Positions 13,942 through 22,681 of a stretch of DNA of 32,228 nucleotides are shown here, piece after piece; positions within the stretch are counted from its first letter, which is position 1, and every line of letters starts with the position of its first letter. Below the pieces are notes generated by a model. That model was given only the letters and a program-made list of their open reading frames with translations, was not told the DNA's origin and made no database searches. Origin of the DNA: JAGTVB01 sp964624765. Its GTDB lineage: Bacteria > Pseudomonadota > Gammaproteobacteria > HK1. The translations under genes and the position numbers were made by a program. The DNA is taken from NCBI GenBank assembly GCA_964624765.1, contig CAZUZO010000020.1:1-32228 (forward strand). Direction: 5' to 3'.

Positions 13942-14885
13942 GGGAGTCTGGCGACGTTTCACCGGCACTGCTGGCAGCGGCACAACGGGAGCTGCGCTCG
14001 ATCGCCGATGTCATTCGCTGGGGTGCGAGCCGGTTTAGTGCTGCCGGGCTATGCTTCGGCCACGGTTATGATAACCCCGTGGACGAAGCCACCGCCCTCG
14101 CGCTGCATGGCTTACACCTCGAACCGCCCTTAGCGGCGGAGCTTTTTGCGGCCAGGCTGACCCAAGAAGAACGCGAGTCGGTGCTGGCGCTTTTTGTCCG
14201 TCGCATCAACGAGCGCATCCCGGCCGCTTACCTCATGGGGCGGGCGTGGTTCGCGGGCATTTCGTTGCAGGTCGATGAGCGGGTGCTGATACCCCGGTCC
14301 CCCATCGCCGAATGGATCGAGCGCGGTTTTACCCCCTGGATCGAGCCGGATCAGGTGCAGCGGGTGCTGGACCTTGGTACCGGCAGTGGCGCCATCGCCA
14401 TCGCCTGTGCCCTGGCTTTTCCGGATGCCGAAGTGGACGCCGTGGATGTTTCGCCGGGGGCCCTGGAGGTCGCTCGCGCCAACATCGAAGCCGTTGGGCT
14501 GCAGCAGCGTGTCCACGCCATCCGGTCCGATTTATTTTCTGCGCTGCAGGGGTGTTATGACTTGATCGTCAGCAATCCGCCATATGTGGAGGCGACCCTG
14601 TTGGCGAGCCTGCCACCGGAATACCACCATGAGCCCCGCCAGGCCCTGGTTGCCGGTGAGGAGGGGCTGGCGTGCGTGCGCCGGATTCTGCAGCAGGTGG
14701 GTGAGTACCTTTCTCCTGCCGGCATCCTGGTGGTGGAAGTGGGGGTCAGCCGCGGCGCGCTGGAGGGGGCGTTTCCGGATTGGCCGTTCACCTGGCTGGA
14801 GCTTGGCCGGGGCGGGGAGAATGTGTTTCTGCTCACCGCCGAGCAGCTGCCGTGCCCAAGGCGGTCGTCCGCGACCGCTCCCTGA
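13938..14885 (+). CDS. prmB: Ribosomal protein uL3 glutamine methyltransferase PrmB
   Basis: I chose GTG 13938-13940 because it overlaps the htpG stop (GTGA) and yields 315 residues, the usual PrmB size; upstream in-frame starts lie inside htpG. The N-terminal helical domain (about 1-110) precedes a Rossmann methyltransferase with the SAM loop DLGTGSG (145-151), acidic DAVD at the end of beta 2 and the glutamine-binding NPPY (213-216). The N-terminal domain, with RWGASRFSAAGLCFGHG, favours PrmB over the related release-factor enzyme PrmC. It methylates a glutamine of ribosomal protein L3. Coupling to htpG suggests heat-shock co-expression. Confidence 0.93.
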   Translation: MRESGDVSPALLAAAQRELRSIADVIRWGASRFSAAGLCFGHGYDNPVDEATALALHGLHLEPPLAAELFAARLTQEERESVLALFVRRINERIPAAYLMGRAWFAGISLQVDERVLIPRSPIAEWIERGFTPWIEPDQVQRVLDLGTGSGAIAIACALAFPDAEVDAVDVSPGALEVARANIEAVGLQQRVHAIRSDLFSALQGCYDLIVSNPPYVEATLLASLPPEYHHEPRQALVAGEEGLACVRRILQQVGEYLSPAGILVVEVGVSRGALEGAFPDWPFTWLELGRGGENVFLLTAEQLPCPRRSSATAP

Positions 14886-14919
14886 CCGGACCTTTCCACT
14901 CGGTGCACTTCGAATCTCG

Positions 14920-14948
14920 GCTTGTGGATCACAGGCTCGATGTTTTTT
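14920..14948 (+). terminator. Possible rho-independent terminator after prmB
   Basis: GCTTGTG-GAT-CACAGGC at about 14920-14935 forms a short stem with one G-T pair, and six T residues follow at 14943-14948 after a seven-base gap. The spacing is longer than ideal, so the call is weak. It lies at the convergent junction with the MaoC-Pta gene. Confidence 0.35.
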
Positions 14949-16329
14949 GATGGTGGACCAACTGGACGGCGAGCGCGCAGGAGGCTATGCGGGTCATCTC
15001 ATCGTCCGCCCGGCTGGTGAGCACAATGGGCATGCGTGCGCCGAGTAGGATGCCCGCGCCTTCGGCGTTGGCGAGGTATTCCAGCTGTTTCGCCAGCATG
15101 TTGCCCGCTTCCAGGTCGGGCACCAGGAGAATATCGGCCTTGCCGGCAACCGGTGACACGATGCCTTTCACATGTGCCGCGGTCTCGGAGATGGCGTTGT
15201 CGAAGGCGAGGGGGCCGTCGACCACGGCGCCTCGGATCTGACCGCGATCGGCCATCTTACACAGCGCAGCGGCCTCCACCGTGGACGGTATCTTCGGGGT
15301 GACGGTCTCCACGGCGGATAGGACCGCCACGTTCGGGTCCCGAGCGTACAGGGCGTGGAACAAATCGATGGCATTTTGCAGGATATCCACCTTGTCTTCG
15401 AGAGTCGGGTAGATATTGATGGCCGCATCGGTGATGAGCAATGCCCGCTCATAGGTGGGGACGTCGAACGCCGACACGTGGCTCAAGCGACGCTCGGTAC
15501 GCAATCCCTTGTCCTTCGATAACACCGCGTGCAAGAGCTCCTCGGTGTGGAGGCTTCCCTTCATCAGGGTTTCGACCTCGCCGGAGCGGGCGAGGGCGAC
15601 GGCGCGTTCGGCCGCTTCGTGGCTGTGGGCCACGTTGACGATCTCATAGGGCGAGATATCGATCTCGGCCTCTTCTGCGATGGCGCGCATCTTGGCTTCT
15701 GGGCCGACCAGAACTGGAATGATGAGATCCGCCTTCACCGCCGCGACAACACCGAGCAGGACCGTCCGTTCGCAGGGATGCACGACCGCCGTGCGGATCG
15801 GGGGCAGGGCGCTGACGCGTTCCAAGAACTCGTAGAATCGTGCCCGATCCGTTAGGTGGACCTCCGGCAGCAGGGTGCGCCGGCGGCGGATTTTTTCCGT
15901 GGGCGCGATCACTAGCGCCTCGGCGCTGACCACCGTCTCGCCGTCTTGGTTCAGCCCCTGACACGCTAGGACGAGCCGGTGGCGGTCAGCGTGTTTCTCT
16001 TTTACCGACACACTCACCGTCAACAGCTCGCCTAGATGTACGGGCTGATGAAAGTTGAAGGTGGTTCGTTCGTACACCACGCCGGGACCTGGCAGTTCGG
16101 TGCCGATCAGGGTGGCGATCAAGGACACGCTCCAAAGCCCGTGACCGACGACGTCCTGAAACCGGCTGCTGCTGGCATAGTCGCTTGCTATCTGCGCCGG
16201 AGCGCCACTGCCCACCAGGGCGGCGAACAGCCGCATGTCCTCCATGGTCAGCCGGCGCGGGGGCAGGTTGGCGGTATCGCCAACCTGAATTTCATCAAAG
16301 GTTCGATTCTCGATGTGTTCAGTGGCCAT
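14929..16329 (-). CDS. Bifunctional MaoC-hydratase-like / phosphate acetyltransferase
   Basis: A 466-residue protein from ATG 16327-16329 (MATEHIENRTFDEIQVGDTA); the 30 in-frame codons upstream look non-coding. Residues about 5-145 form a MaoC-like hotdog domain (LFAALVGSGAPAQIASDYA, VGHGLWSVSLIATLIGTELPG) and residues about 165-460 a Pta/Ptb domain (TLMKGSLHTEELLHAVL, VSAVETVTPKIPSTVEA, GPLAFDNAIS, DILLVPDLEAGNMLAKQL). The Pta part would interconvert acetyl-CoA and acetyl phosphate, or act on a longer acyl-CoA. This fused form is annotated in many proteobacteria, but the hydratase role of the N-terminal part is uncertain. No acetate kinase gene lies nearby in this window. Confidence 0.9.
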   Translation of the reverse strand: MATEHIENRTFDEIQVGDTANLPPRRLTMEDMRLFAALVGSGAPAQIASDYASSSRFQDVVGHGLWSVSLIATLIGTELPGPGVVYERTTFNFHQPVHLGELLTVSVSVKEKHADRHRLVLACQGLNQDGETVVSAEALVIAPTEKIRRRRTLLPEVHLTDRARFYEFLERVSALPPIRTAVVHPCERTVLLGVVAAVKADLIIPVLVGPEAKMRAIAEEAEIDISPYEIVNVAHSHEAAERAVALARSGEVETLMKGSLHTEELLHAVLSKDKGLRTERRLSHVSAFDVPTYERALLITDAAINIYPTLEDKVDILQNAIDLFHALYARDPNVAVLSAVETVTPKIPSTVEAAALCKMADRGQIRGAVVDGPLAFDNAISETAAHVKGIVSPVAGKADILLVPDLEAGNMLAKQLEYLANAEGAGILLGARMPIVLTSRADDEMTRIASCALAVQLVHHQKTSSL

Positions 16330-16708
16330 GCTTGGGTGTCGGTGGGATGAGCGCTGAGTTTGTGGTGTCGGGCGTTGGGGGTCGGTCGAAGCAGGAAGGG
16401 GGCAGTCGATCAACCCCACCTTCGGCTGTTGCGTGACAGACTGCCCTACGCGGTGCCCTTCGAGCCTGTGCCCAATACCGTACTGGTGGACCTAACACGC
16501 CTCACGAGGCGAGCATTCCTCCTTGGGTTTCTCCTACCCCTGCGTCCCTTTCATGCTTTTTTCCTTCCAAGCCCTCAGGCGACGTGCCAGGCCCAAACCC
16601 ACCCTAGCACGGACACTGCGTACAGCACCATGACCGGGATCAACGATCTGCTTTCACTATGGACACAGCGTGGTGTTTTGTCGGACGGTCCAGCGGGGGT
16701 ACTGGCCT
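16330..16708. other. Intergenic stretch with no recognised gene
   Basis: About 380 bases between the MaoC-Pta start and the end of the MT-A70 gene. I found no family resemblance in any frame. A small palindrome (GCCTCACGAGGC, 16500-16511) is present without a T-run. The promoter of the MaoC-Pta gene should lie in the first 150 bases but I cannot pick a convincing box. Confidence 0.4.
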
Positions 16709-17359
16709 TTAGGGATCCGGGGTCAACATCGGCACCTCTGAGGGGGCGCTTTCCTGCTGCAGGGTGGTTCGCACATCGCGTCCATCGAGGTCCAATCCTA
16801 GCGCGTCCCAGCCGCTTCGACGACGCCGGGCAAACAGCTCCAGCCTGGTGCTGGTCGGATAAAGGCGTTCGATGCAGTCGTACTGCTCATCCGGCTTCCA
16901 GGAGTGGTCTCGACGCTGAGAGACGATGAGTTGGCTTACTCCCTTATCGGCCACCGGCATGCGCCCCCGGATGCCGAGTAGGCAGATCTCCGCATTGGCG
17001 CGCGTATAGTGGCCCAACCCAAAGGAGGCGCCGTACAGCTCGCCCGCCCTATAGATCAGCGGCTTGTCGACAGCCTTTGCGTGCCCGCGGGGATGTTTGT
17101 CGTGCTTGACCCAGACAAAAGCAAAGGTTTTGTAACGAAAACCCCAAGCTTCCACGACTCGCAGCGCTTCCTGGATCGCCGGTGGCGTCGACCACAGGAA
17201 CAGCGCTGCGTCGTCGGCAGCGATACGGCTGATGGGAAGCTCGGCGATGGTTTCCGTTGACAGAGTTCGATAGTGGGCGTCCGAGGTTCGGCTCTTTTGG
17301 CCGCTCCAGACCCGGTAGCTCCAGGGGGGATCGGCGAGGAGGACATCGTACCTGTTCAT
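16709..17359 (-). CDS. MT-A70 family adenine-N6 DNA methyltransferase
   Basis: Core protein of 216 residues from ATG 17357-17359, MNRYDVLLADPPWSYRVW, with the catalytic DPPW at residues 10-13. Family motifs follow: HYRTLSTETIAELPI, ALFLWSTPPAIQEALRVVEAWGF, KTFAFVWVK, GLGHYTRANAEICLLGIRG, and KPDEQYDCIERLYPTSTRLELFARR. MT-A70 enzymes in bacteria are usually solitary phage- or plasmid-type DNA adenine methyltransferases. No restriction endonuclease gene is adjacent. An in-frame ATG at 17512 overlaps the stop of the upstream gene by four bases (ATGA) and would add 51 Arg/Ser-rich residues; the core start matches the family better, but coupling to the upstream gene remains possible. Confidence 0.9.
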   Translation of the reverse strand: MNRYDVLLADPPWSYRVWSGQKSRTSDAHYRTLSTETIAELPISRIAADDAALFLWSTPPAIQEALRVVEAWGFRYKTFAFVWVKHDKHPRGHAKAVDKPLIYRAGELYGASFGLGHYTRANAEICLLGIRGRMPVADKGVSQLIVSQRRDHSWKPDEQYDCIERLYPTSTRLELFARRRRSGWDALGLDLDGRDVRTTLQQESAPSEVPMLTPDP

Positions 17360-17508
17360 AGGGCTGTTCGCGAACGCGAGGCCTTTGGAAGTGGCCTTGG
17401 TGCGCGCCGTCTCCCGTCGCCTGCTGCTGGATGAAACGAGGTAACGTATTATGCCAAGAGCGGTTGTATGAGAACAGCTTCTGTACGGTCGCCTGTCGGC
17501 TACCCCGG

Positions 17509-18015
17509 TCATGCGCTATCGAAGGTGCTGTCTCTTAGTCCGCTGCATAACCCGTTCAGCTGGCCCTGCAGTTGCTCCAGTTCGGCGATTTCCCTCAACA
17601 GGCGCTGAGTATCGAAGGCCTCGAGTTCCTGTAGTTTTTCTTGGAGAAGCTCAAGGACCTGGTTGGCTCGGTCCCCTTCGGCTGCCAGAGCGGCGCTTAG
17701 CATGTCCGGTTCGATATCCGTTAACTCCTGATGATTGAGGGCCCAGTTCAAGAGGAAGGCGGCGACCCACGTGGAGGTCACATTGAGTCCGGGCTGCTCC
17801 ATACTGAGTTGGTGAGCATAGCGTTCCAGCCTCCTGACCAAGTCCACGGGCACGCGAAACGCCATATCTTCCTCGACAAACCGCTTCCAGGCTTGCTCGC
17901 TGCCAGAGGCTGGATCTTGATGGAGGAGCGGCGGCATAGCCCTAGCGCCTGCCGTGGCGCGTGCCAGGGAAGCCATGATACGCTCCAGATGTGCACTCTT
18001 GCGCCGACCGGACAT
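17509..18015 (-). CDS. Unknown 168-residue protein with a ribbon-helix-helix-like segment
   Basis: Three parts are visible. Residues 1-45 are basic and low in structure (MSGRRKSAHLERIMASLARA). Residues about 50-95 (MAFRVPVDLVRRLERYAHQL, NVTSTWVAAFLLNWALNHQE) look like a strand plus two helices of the ribbon-helix-helix class. The C-terminal 60 residues are a Glu/Leu/Gln-rich coiled coil (VLELLQEKLQELEAFDTQRLLREIAELEQLQGQL). There is no signal peptide. It is encoded directly upstream of the MT-A70 gene on the same strand. A DNA-binding regulator of the methyltransferase, or a plasmid-type accessory protein, is a plausible inference; I do not recognise a named family. Confidence 0.65.
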   Translation of the reverse strand: MSGRRKSAHLERIMASLARATAGARAMPPLLHQDPASGSEQAWKRFVEEDMAFRVPVDLVRRLERYAHQLSMEQPGLNVTSTWVAAFLLNWALNHQELTDIEPDMLSAALAAEGDRANQVLELLQEKLQELEAFDTQRLLREIAELEQLQGQLNGLCSGLRDSTFDSA

Positions 18016-18254
18016 GCTTACTTATCCAACATGAGAAAGGTGGCGTTGCCCGCTCACCCCGATGCCCCGTGTTGGACCGTCCAGGGCTTTTCGACCGGCC
18101 AGCGCCGTACCAGGATGGCCGCTAAGCCGGTCTGTGAAAGCGAGGGCAGTGTCATCAGCTGTGTCGGAACGATGGCCTCGCATACCGGGTTGACCCATGA
18201 CTGAACACGGCTGGCTCAGTCAGATAGAGAACTTGAGATGGTTGGCATCGGCAT

Positions 18255-18283
18255 AAAAAAGGCCGAGGCATCTCACCTCGGCC
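18255..18283 (-). terminator. Strong hairpin with T-run on the minus strand
   Basis: GGCCGAGG (18261-18268), loop CATCTCA, CCTCGGCC (18276-18283) is a perfect 8-bp GC-rich stem, flanked by six A residues at 18255-18260. Read on the minus strand it is a textbook rho-independent terminator, yet no minus-strand gene is seen upstream of it. On the plus strand the same hairpin lies 13 bases before the ribosome-binding site of the mini-ORF at 18311. Confidence 0.7.
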
Positions 18284-18310
18284 CAAGACCACTCACAAAG
18301 GAGGTTCATC

Positions 18311-18355
18311 ATGAAAATGGCAAGTAGGTTATCGGCACGCAGGAGTCTAGCTTGA
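18311..18355 (+). CDS. 14-codon mini-ORF with a very strong ribosome-binding site
   Basis: AAAGGAGG at 18297-18304, six bases before ATG 18311, is the strongest Shine-Dalgarno in this part of the window. The peptide is MKMASRLSARRSLA (14 residues, net charge about +4), ending TGA 18353-18355. It is too short for a family assignment. It follows a perfect hairpin and precedes hrpA by 147 bases. It may be a leader peptide, a small cationic protein or the fossil start of a lost gene; the ribosome site argues that translation starts here, the rest is unknown. Confidence 0.4.
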   Translation: MKMASRLSARRSLA

Positions 18356-18502
18356 GCGTCTCCATTTAATGTCTCGACCCCCTGGGGATGCGGAATGGGC
18401 AGGCAGGGCTGCCGTTTCCACGGCCGAGAGCCGAGGACGCGCGGGGCAGGATAGACTAGCGGGAACTCTATTAACAGCTTTAGTCAGACGCTGAAGGGAT
18501 CA

Positions 18503-21500
18503 ATGCCGGGGATGACGTTGGCATCACGTGAAGGCTTGTCAGCCGGTAAAGGCCCCGATCCCTCGACGGTTGTCCGTGAGTTACGGTCCAAGCTGCCGGC
18601 TTGCATGCTGTTTGAGCGGCGCATGCTGCGTCGTCGATTGCGTCGACTGGAAAGGTCGGGAGTTCGCGACGTCTCCTGGCAATCGGCATCGGCTCGGCTG
18701 CAGCGGGCAATCGAACGCTCGGCGCAACGGGCCGAGGAGCGTCGTCGCGACCTACCTACGCCAACCTTTCCGGAAGCATTGCCCATCACCCAGGCACGCC
18801 AGGCCATCGTCGAGGCATTGCACGGATCCCAAGTGGTCGTCGTGTGCGGTGCGACGGGTTCAGGCAAAACCACGCAGCTGCCCAAACTGTGTCTCGCTCT
18901 GGGACGGGGTGTTCAGGGCCTCATCGGTCACACGCAGCCGCGCCGTGTGGCGGCGCGCAGTGTGGCCGCACGCATTGCCCAGGAGCTGAATTCACCGCTG
19001 GGCCAGGCGGTGGGGTATCAGGTGCGATTCAGCGATCGGGTGAGCGATGGGACCTATCTCAAGTTGATGACCGACGGCATCTTGCTGGCCGAGATCGAAT
19101 CCGATCCGCGCTTGGAGCGCTACGACACGCTCATCATCGATGAGGCCCATGAGCGGACCCTGAACATCGACCTGCTGCTCGGCTACATGAGGCAGCTGCT
19201 GCCGAAGCGCCCAGACCTGAGGCTGCTTATTGCCTCGGCGACTCTCGATCAGGACCGCTTCGCGCAATACTTCGACGGCGCCGCGATGGTAGCGATCGCT
19301 GGACGGAGCTATCCGGTGGAAGTGCGCTACCGGCCGCGGTCCACCGAAGCGGGGCCACAACAGGGGCTCGCAGTCGCTGTGGTCGCCTCGGTCGAGGAGG
19401 TGTGGCGGGAAAGCGAGGCGTCTGCGCTCGGCGATATCCTGGTGTTTTTGCCTGGCGAACGGGATATCCGAGAGGCTGCCGAACGGCTTCACAGACGGTT
19501 TTCTTCACAGGTCGAGATCTTGCCGCTTTACGCCCGGTTGCCCATGGCGAAACAGGACAGGATCTTTGCTTCCCATGGCGGGCGGCGCATCGTGCTGGCC
19601 ACCAATGTGGCGGAGACGTCGCTGACCGTTCCCAACATCGGTTACGTCATCGATTCGGGGATGGCCCGCATCAACCGTTACAGTTACCGGACCAAGGTTC
19701 AGCGATTACCCATTGAGAAGATCTCCCGGGCCTCCGCCGAGCAGCGCAAAGGTCGGTGCGGGCGGGTAGGCCCGGGAGTTTGTATACGCCTTTACTCGGA
19801 AGACGACCTTGCCGGTCGGCCGGAGTTCACCGAAGCCGAGATTTTGCGCACCGATCTCGGCGCGGTGATTCTGCAGATGAAAGCTTTGGGACTAGGGGAA
19901 GCGGGGACATTTCCCTTCCTCGACAGCCCAGACCCGCGTTACCTAAAGGATGGCTATGCGCTGCTGCGGGAAATCGGTGCTCTCGACGAGGCTGGCGAGC
20001 TCACAGCCCTCGGTCGGCGTCTAGCTCGCCTACCGCTCCATCCCCGGGTGGGCAGGATCCTTCTAGAGGCTGCCGAAGCGGGCTGCCTGAGGGAAGCCCT
20101 CGTGGTGGCAAGCTTTCTAAGCATCGATGATCCCCGGGAGCGGCCCCTGGACGCAAAAGATGCAGCCATCAAGGCGCACCTGCCGTTTCGGCACGAGCGC
20201 TCGGATTTTCAGGGAGCGCTGGCGCTCTGGGCGTTCTACCAAGAACAAAAACAGACGGTGTCCTCTGGTGGGCTGCGGGCACTTTGTCGTCGGCATTACC
20301 TCGCCTATGAGCGGATGTGCGAGTGGCTGGACGTGCATCAACAGCTGCGGGAGACCGTTTGTGAGATGGGTTTGGTGCTGAACGACCGGCCTGCGACCTA
20401 TTCGCAGCTGCATCGGGCCTTGCTGAGCGGCTTTTTGACCCGTGTCGGAGTGCGCACCGAGCATCAGGATTACCTAGGCCCGCGCAGCATCCGTTTCCGC
20501 GTTTCGTCAGCCTCGGGGATGAGGGGCGTGGGCGGCAAGTGGGTGGTGGCCGCCGAGCTTGTGGAAACGACACGGTTGTATGCCCATCGGGTCGCTAGCC
20601 TCCAACCCGAATGGATCGAACGTGCGGCCGAACATCTGGTCAAGCGCTCTTATCGCGAACCTCACTGGGAACCTGCCGCCGAGAAGGTCATGGCTTACGA
20701 GCGGGTGACTTTCTACGGCCTAACCTTGGTCGCCGACCGCCGTATTCATTACGGTTCGGTTGATCCGGCCGCTGCTCGGGAGATTTTTATCCGCGAAGCG
20801 CTGGTGGCGGGACGCTATGCGACCGAAGCCGCCTTCCTTGAGCACAATCTAGCGCTGCTAAAGGATCTGCGGATGCTCGAACACAAGTCCCGACGTCTGG
20901 ACCTGTTGGAAGATGAGGAGGCGATCGTTCGCTTCTATGAGAAGCGCATTCCAGTCGGTACTTGCACCGGTCCGGCGTTCGAAAGATGGCGCCATGAGGT
21001 GGAAAGGCAGTCTCCGCGATGGCTATTTCTTGACCGTGAAAGGCTGTTAAGGCCTGCCGCCCAGGAGGTGACGCAAGCGGCCTTTCCCGATACGTTGCAG
21101 ATCGAGGGACAACGCTATGGGCTTGAGTATCGCTTTCAGCCGGGGGATCCCGCTGACGGCATGACGGTGACGGTTTCCGTGGTCAATCTGACGCAACTCA
21201 CTCCCGAGTGGTTCGAGTGGTTGGTGCCGGGCAGATTGCCCGAAAAGGTGTTTTGCCTCCTCCGTTCGCTGCCCAAGGATTGGCGTCGCGCGCTCGGCCC
21301 GTTGTCCGATGTGAGCCAGCGCTGCGCTGTCCGCCTGGTGCCCCAAGCGCGTCCTCTCATCGAAGCCCTGACGCACGACATCGAGGAGCATATGGGGGTA
21401 GCGATCCCCGCGCAGGCTTGGAACGATGATCGGTTGCCGGAATATTTACGGATGAATTTCCGGGTCGTCGATAGCGATGGCCGTGTCATCGCTGGGGGCC

Positions 21501-22492
21501 GCGATTTACGGCGCTTGCAGCGAAAGCTGTCCACCACTGCGCAGCGGGCATTCGTCTCCCTCAAGCGCAGCGACCTCGAGCGTGCAGGGATCACCCGGTG
21601 GGACTTTGGGGATGTGCCGGAACAGGTCGACTGGCTCCGCGGCGCCACCGCCTGTCGGGGCTATCCGGCACTATCCGACCGGCAGACCACGGTGGCGATC
21701 CATGTCGTCGATTCGCGGCGCCGGGCGGATGAGGATCACCGGGCCGGGCTGCGCCGTCTATTCCTGCTGGAACTGGCTCCCGCCGTGCGGGACCTCAAGA
21801 AGGCGCTGCGCGGCCTGTGGGCCATGTGCTTGAGCTATGCGTTGGCACCGCCGTCACCCTTTGCGGCGGTCGATGGCGGCGAAGAGTCGACCGCCGGTCG
21901 CAGCCTCAATGATTCGCTCCAGGATGAGGTGCTCGCTCTGATCGTGGATCGGGCCTTTCTTGCGCACAATCCCATGATCCGCACCGAGAGTCAGTTTAGG
22001 CGATGCCAACAAACCGGATTAGCCCATCTGAACGGCGTCGCCCAGGAGGTTCACGAGCTCGTCGGAGCGATCTTTCGGGCCTATGCCGATGTTCGAAAAG
22101 CGCAGGCCCGTGTGGCCGCGGCCGACGCGCTGTCCGACATCGCTAGCCAACTGGAGCATCTTGTCTTCCGAGGTTTTCTTCGCCGGACCGATTGGGACCA
22201 GCTGCGCCACCTGCCGAGATATTTGCAGGCGCTCGGTGTGCGCCTCGATCGATTACGCCGCGAACCCGCAAAGGATGCCCTGAAGCGAGAACGTATGGGT
22301 GCGTTGTGGCCACGGTGCCGTGAACGGGTGATGCAGTGTCATGCCCTCGGGATCACGGACCCAGAACTCACGCGGCTGCGTTGGATGATAGAGGAATTTC
22401 GAGTGTCCCTGTTCGCACAGGAACTCGGCACGGCTTATCCGATCTCCGCCAAGCGGTTAGCCGAACAGTGGCGCCGAGTGATGGGTTCTTGA
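18503..22492 (+). CDS. hrpA: DEAH-box ATP-dependent RNA helicase HrpA
   Basis: A 1329-residue protein, close to the roughly 1300 of E. coli HrpA. Start ATG 18503 has GAAGGG just upstream. Helicase motifs in order: GATGSGKTTQLPK (I), TQPRRVAARSVAARI (Ia), DEAHERTLNIDLLLGY (II), IASATLD (III), ILVFLPGERDIREAAERL (IV), ATNVAETSLTVPNIGYVIDSG (V) and QRKGRCGRVGPGVC (VI). The HA2/OB region follows, and then the long C-terminal DUF3418-type extension characteristic of HrpA. HrpA resolves stalled or collided ribosomes and processes certain fimbrial mRNAs in E. coli. It is intact and stands alone on the plus strand. Confidence 0.97.
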   Translation: MPGMTLASREGLSAGKGPDPSTVVRELRSKLPACMLFERRMLRRRLRRLERSGVRDVSWQSASARLQRAIERSAQRAEERRRDLPTPTFPEALPITQARQAIVEALHGSQVVVVCGATGSGKTTQLPKLCLALGRGVQGLIGHTQPRRVAARSVAARIAQELNSPLGQAVGYQVRFSDRVSDGTYLKLMTDGILLAEIESDPRLERYDTLIIDEAHERTLNIDLLLGYMRQLLPKRPDLRLLIASATLDQDRFAQYFDGAAMVAIAGRSYPVEVRYRPRSTEAGPQQGLAVAVVASVEEVWRESEASALGDILVFLPGERDIREAAERLHRRFSSQVEILPLYARLPMAKQDRIFASHGGRRIVLATNVAETSLTVPNIGYVIDSGMARINRYSYRTKVQRLPIEKISRASAEQRKGRCGRVGPGVCIRLYSEDDLAGRPEFTEAEILRTDLGAVILQMKALGLGEAGTFPFLDSPDPRYLKDGYALLREIGALDEAGELTALGRRLARLPLHPRVGRILLEAAEAGCLREALVVASFLSIDDPRERPLDAKDAAIKAHLPFRHERSDFQGALALWAFYQEQKQTVSSGGLRALCRRHYLAYERMCEWLDVHQQLRETVCEMGLVLNDRPATYSQLHRALLSGFLTRVGVRTEHQDYLGPRSIRFRVSSASGMRGVGGKWVVAAELVETTRLYAHRVASLQPEWIERAAEHLVKRSYREPHWEPAAEKVMAYERVTFYGLTLVADRRIHYGSVDPAAAREIFIREALVAGRYATEAAFLEHNLALLKDLRMLEHKSRRLDLLEDEEAIVRFYEKRIPVGTCTGPAFERWRHEVERQSPRWLFLDRERLLRPAAQEVTQAAFPDTLQIEGQRYGLEYRFQPGDPADGMTVTVSVVNLTQLTPEWFEWLVPGRLPEKVFCLLRSLPKDWRRALGPLSDVSQRCAVRLVPQARPLIEALTHDIEEHMGVAIPAQAWNDDRLPEYLRMNFRVVDSDGRVIAGGRDLRRLQRKLSTTAQRAFVSLKRSDLERAGITRWDFGDVPEQVDWLRGATACRGYPALSDRQTTVAIHVVDSRRRADEDHRAGLRRLFLLELAPAVRDLKKALRGLWAMCLSYALAPPSPFAAVDGGEESTAGRSLNDSLQDEVLALIVDRAFLAHNPMIRTESQFRRCQQTGLAHLNGVAQEVHELVGAIFRAYADVRKAQARVAAADALSDIASQLEHLVFRGFLRRTDWDQLRHLPRYLQALGVRLDRLRREPAKDALKRERMGALWPRCRERVMQCHALGITDPELTRLRWMIEEFRVSLFAQELGTAYPISAKRLAEQWRRVMGS

Positions 22493-22530
22493 TTGACGGG
22501 ATCTTTATACTGAACGCACAGGAGAGAATT

Positions 22531-22681
22531 CCTCAGAGGTTGTGAAAAAACCTGCTACACGACCCGACAGCGGCGTTGGACGGTGCTCGCTCCTCGCCTA
22601 TCTACTTGATATGTCTCTCGGCTTGGCGCCGTCCGCCTGGCTCTCGTGCTGCTCGCGACGGATTTTTTACAACCTCTCAGG
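22531..22681. repeat. 151-bp inverted-repeat element (MITE-like) after hrpA
   Basis: It begins CCTCAGAGGTTGTGAAAAAA (22531 on) and ends, as reverse complement, CCTGAGAGGTTGTAAAAAAT, giving about 22-bp terminal repeats with three mismatches. There is no gene inside. A related end (GTGAGAGCTTGTGAAAAA) stands at the right edge of the window. The right end overlaps the last codons of the 108-residue gene, supplying its stop. Confidence 0.65.

Noticed and set aside
16360..16929. Plus-strand open frame of 189 codons
   Set aside because: No family resemblance; overlaps the MT-A70 gene antisense in its second half.
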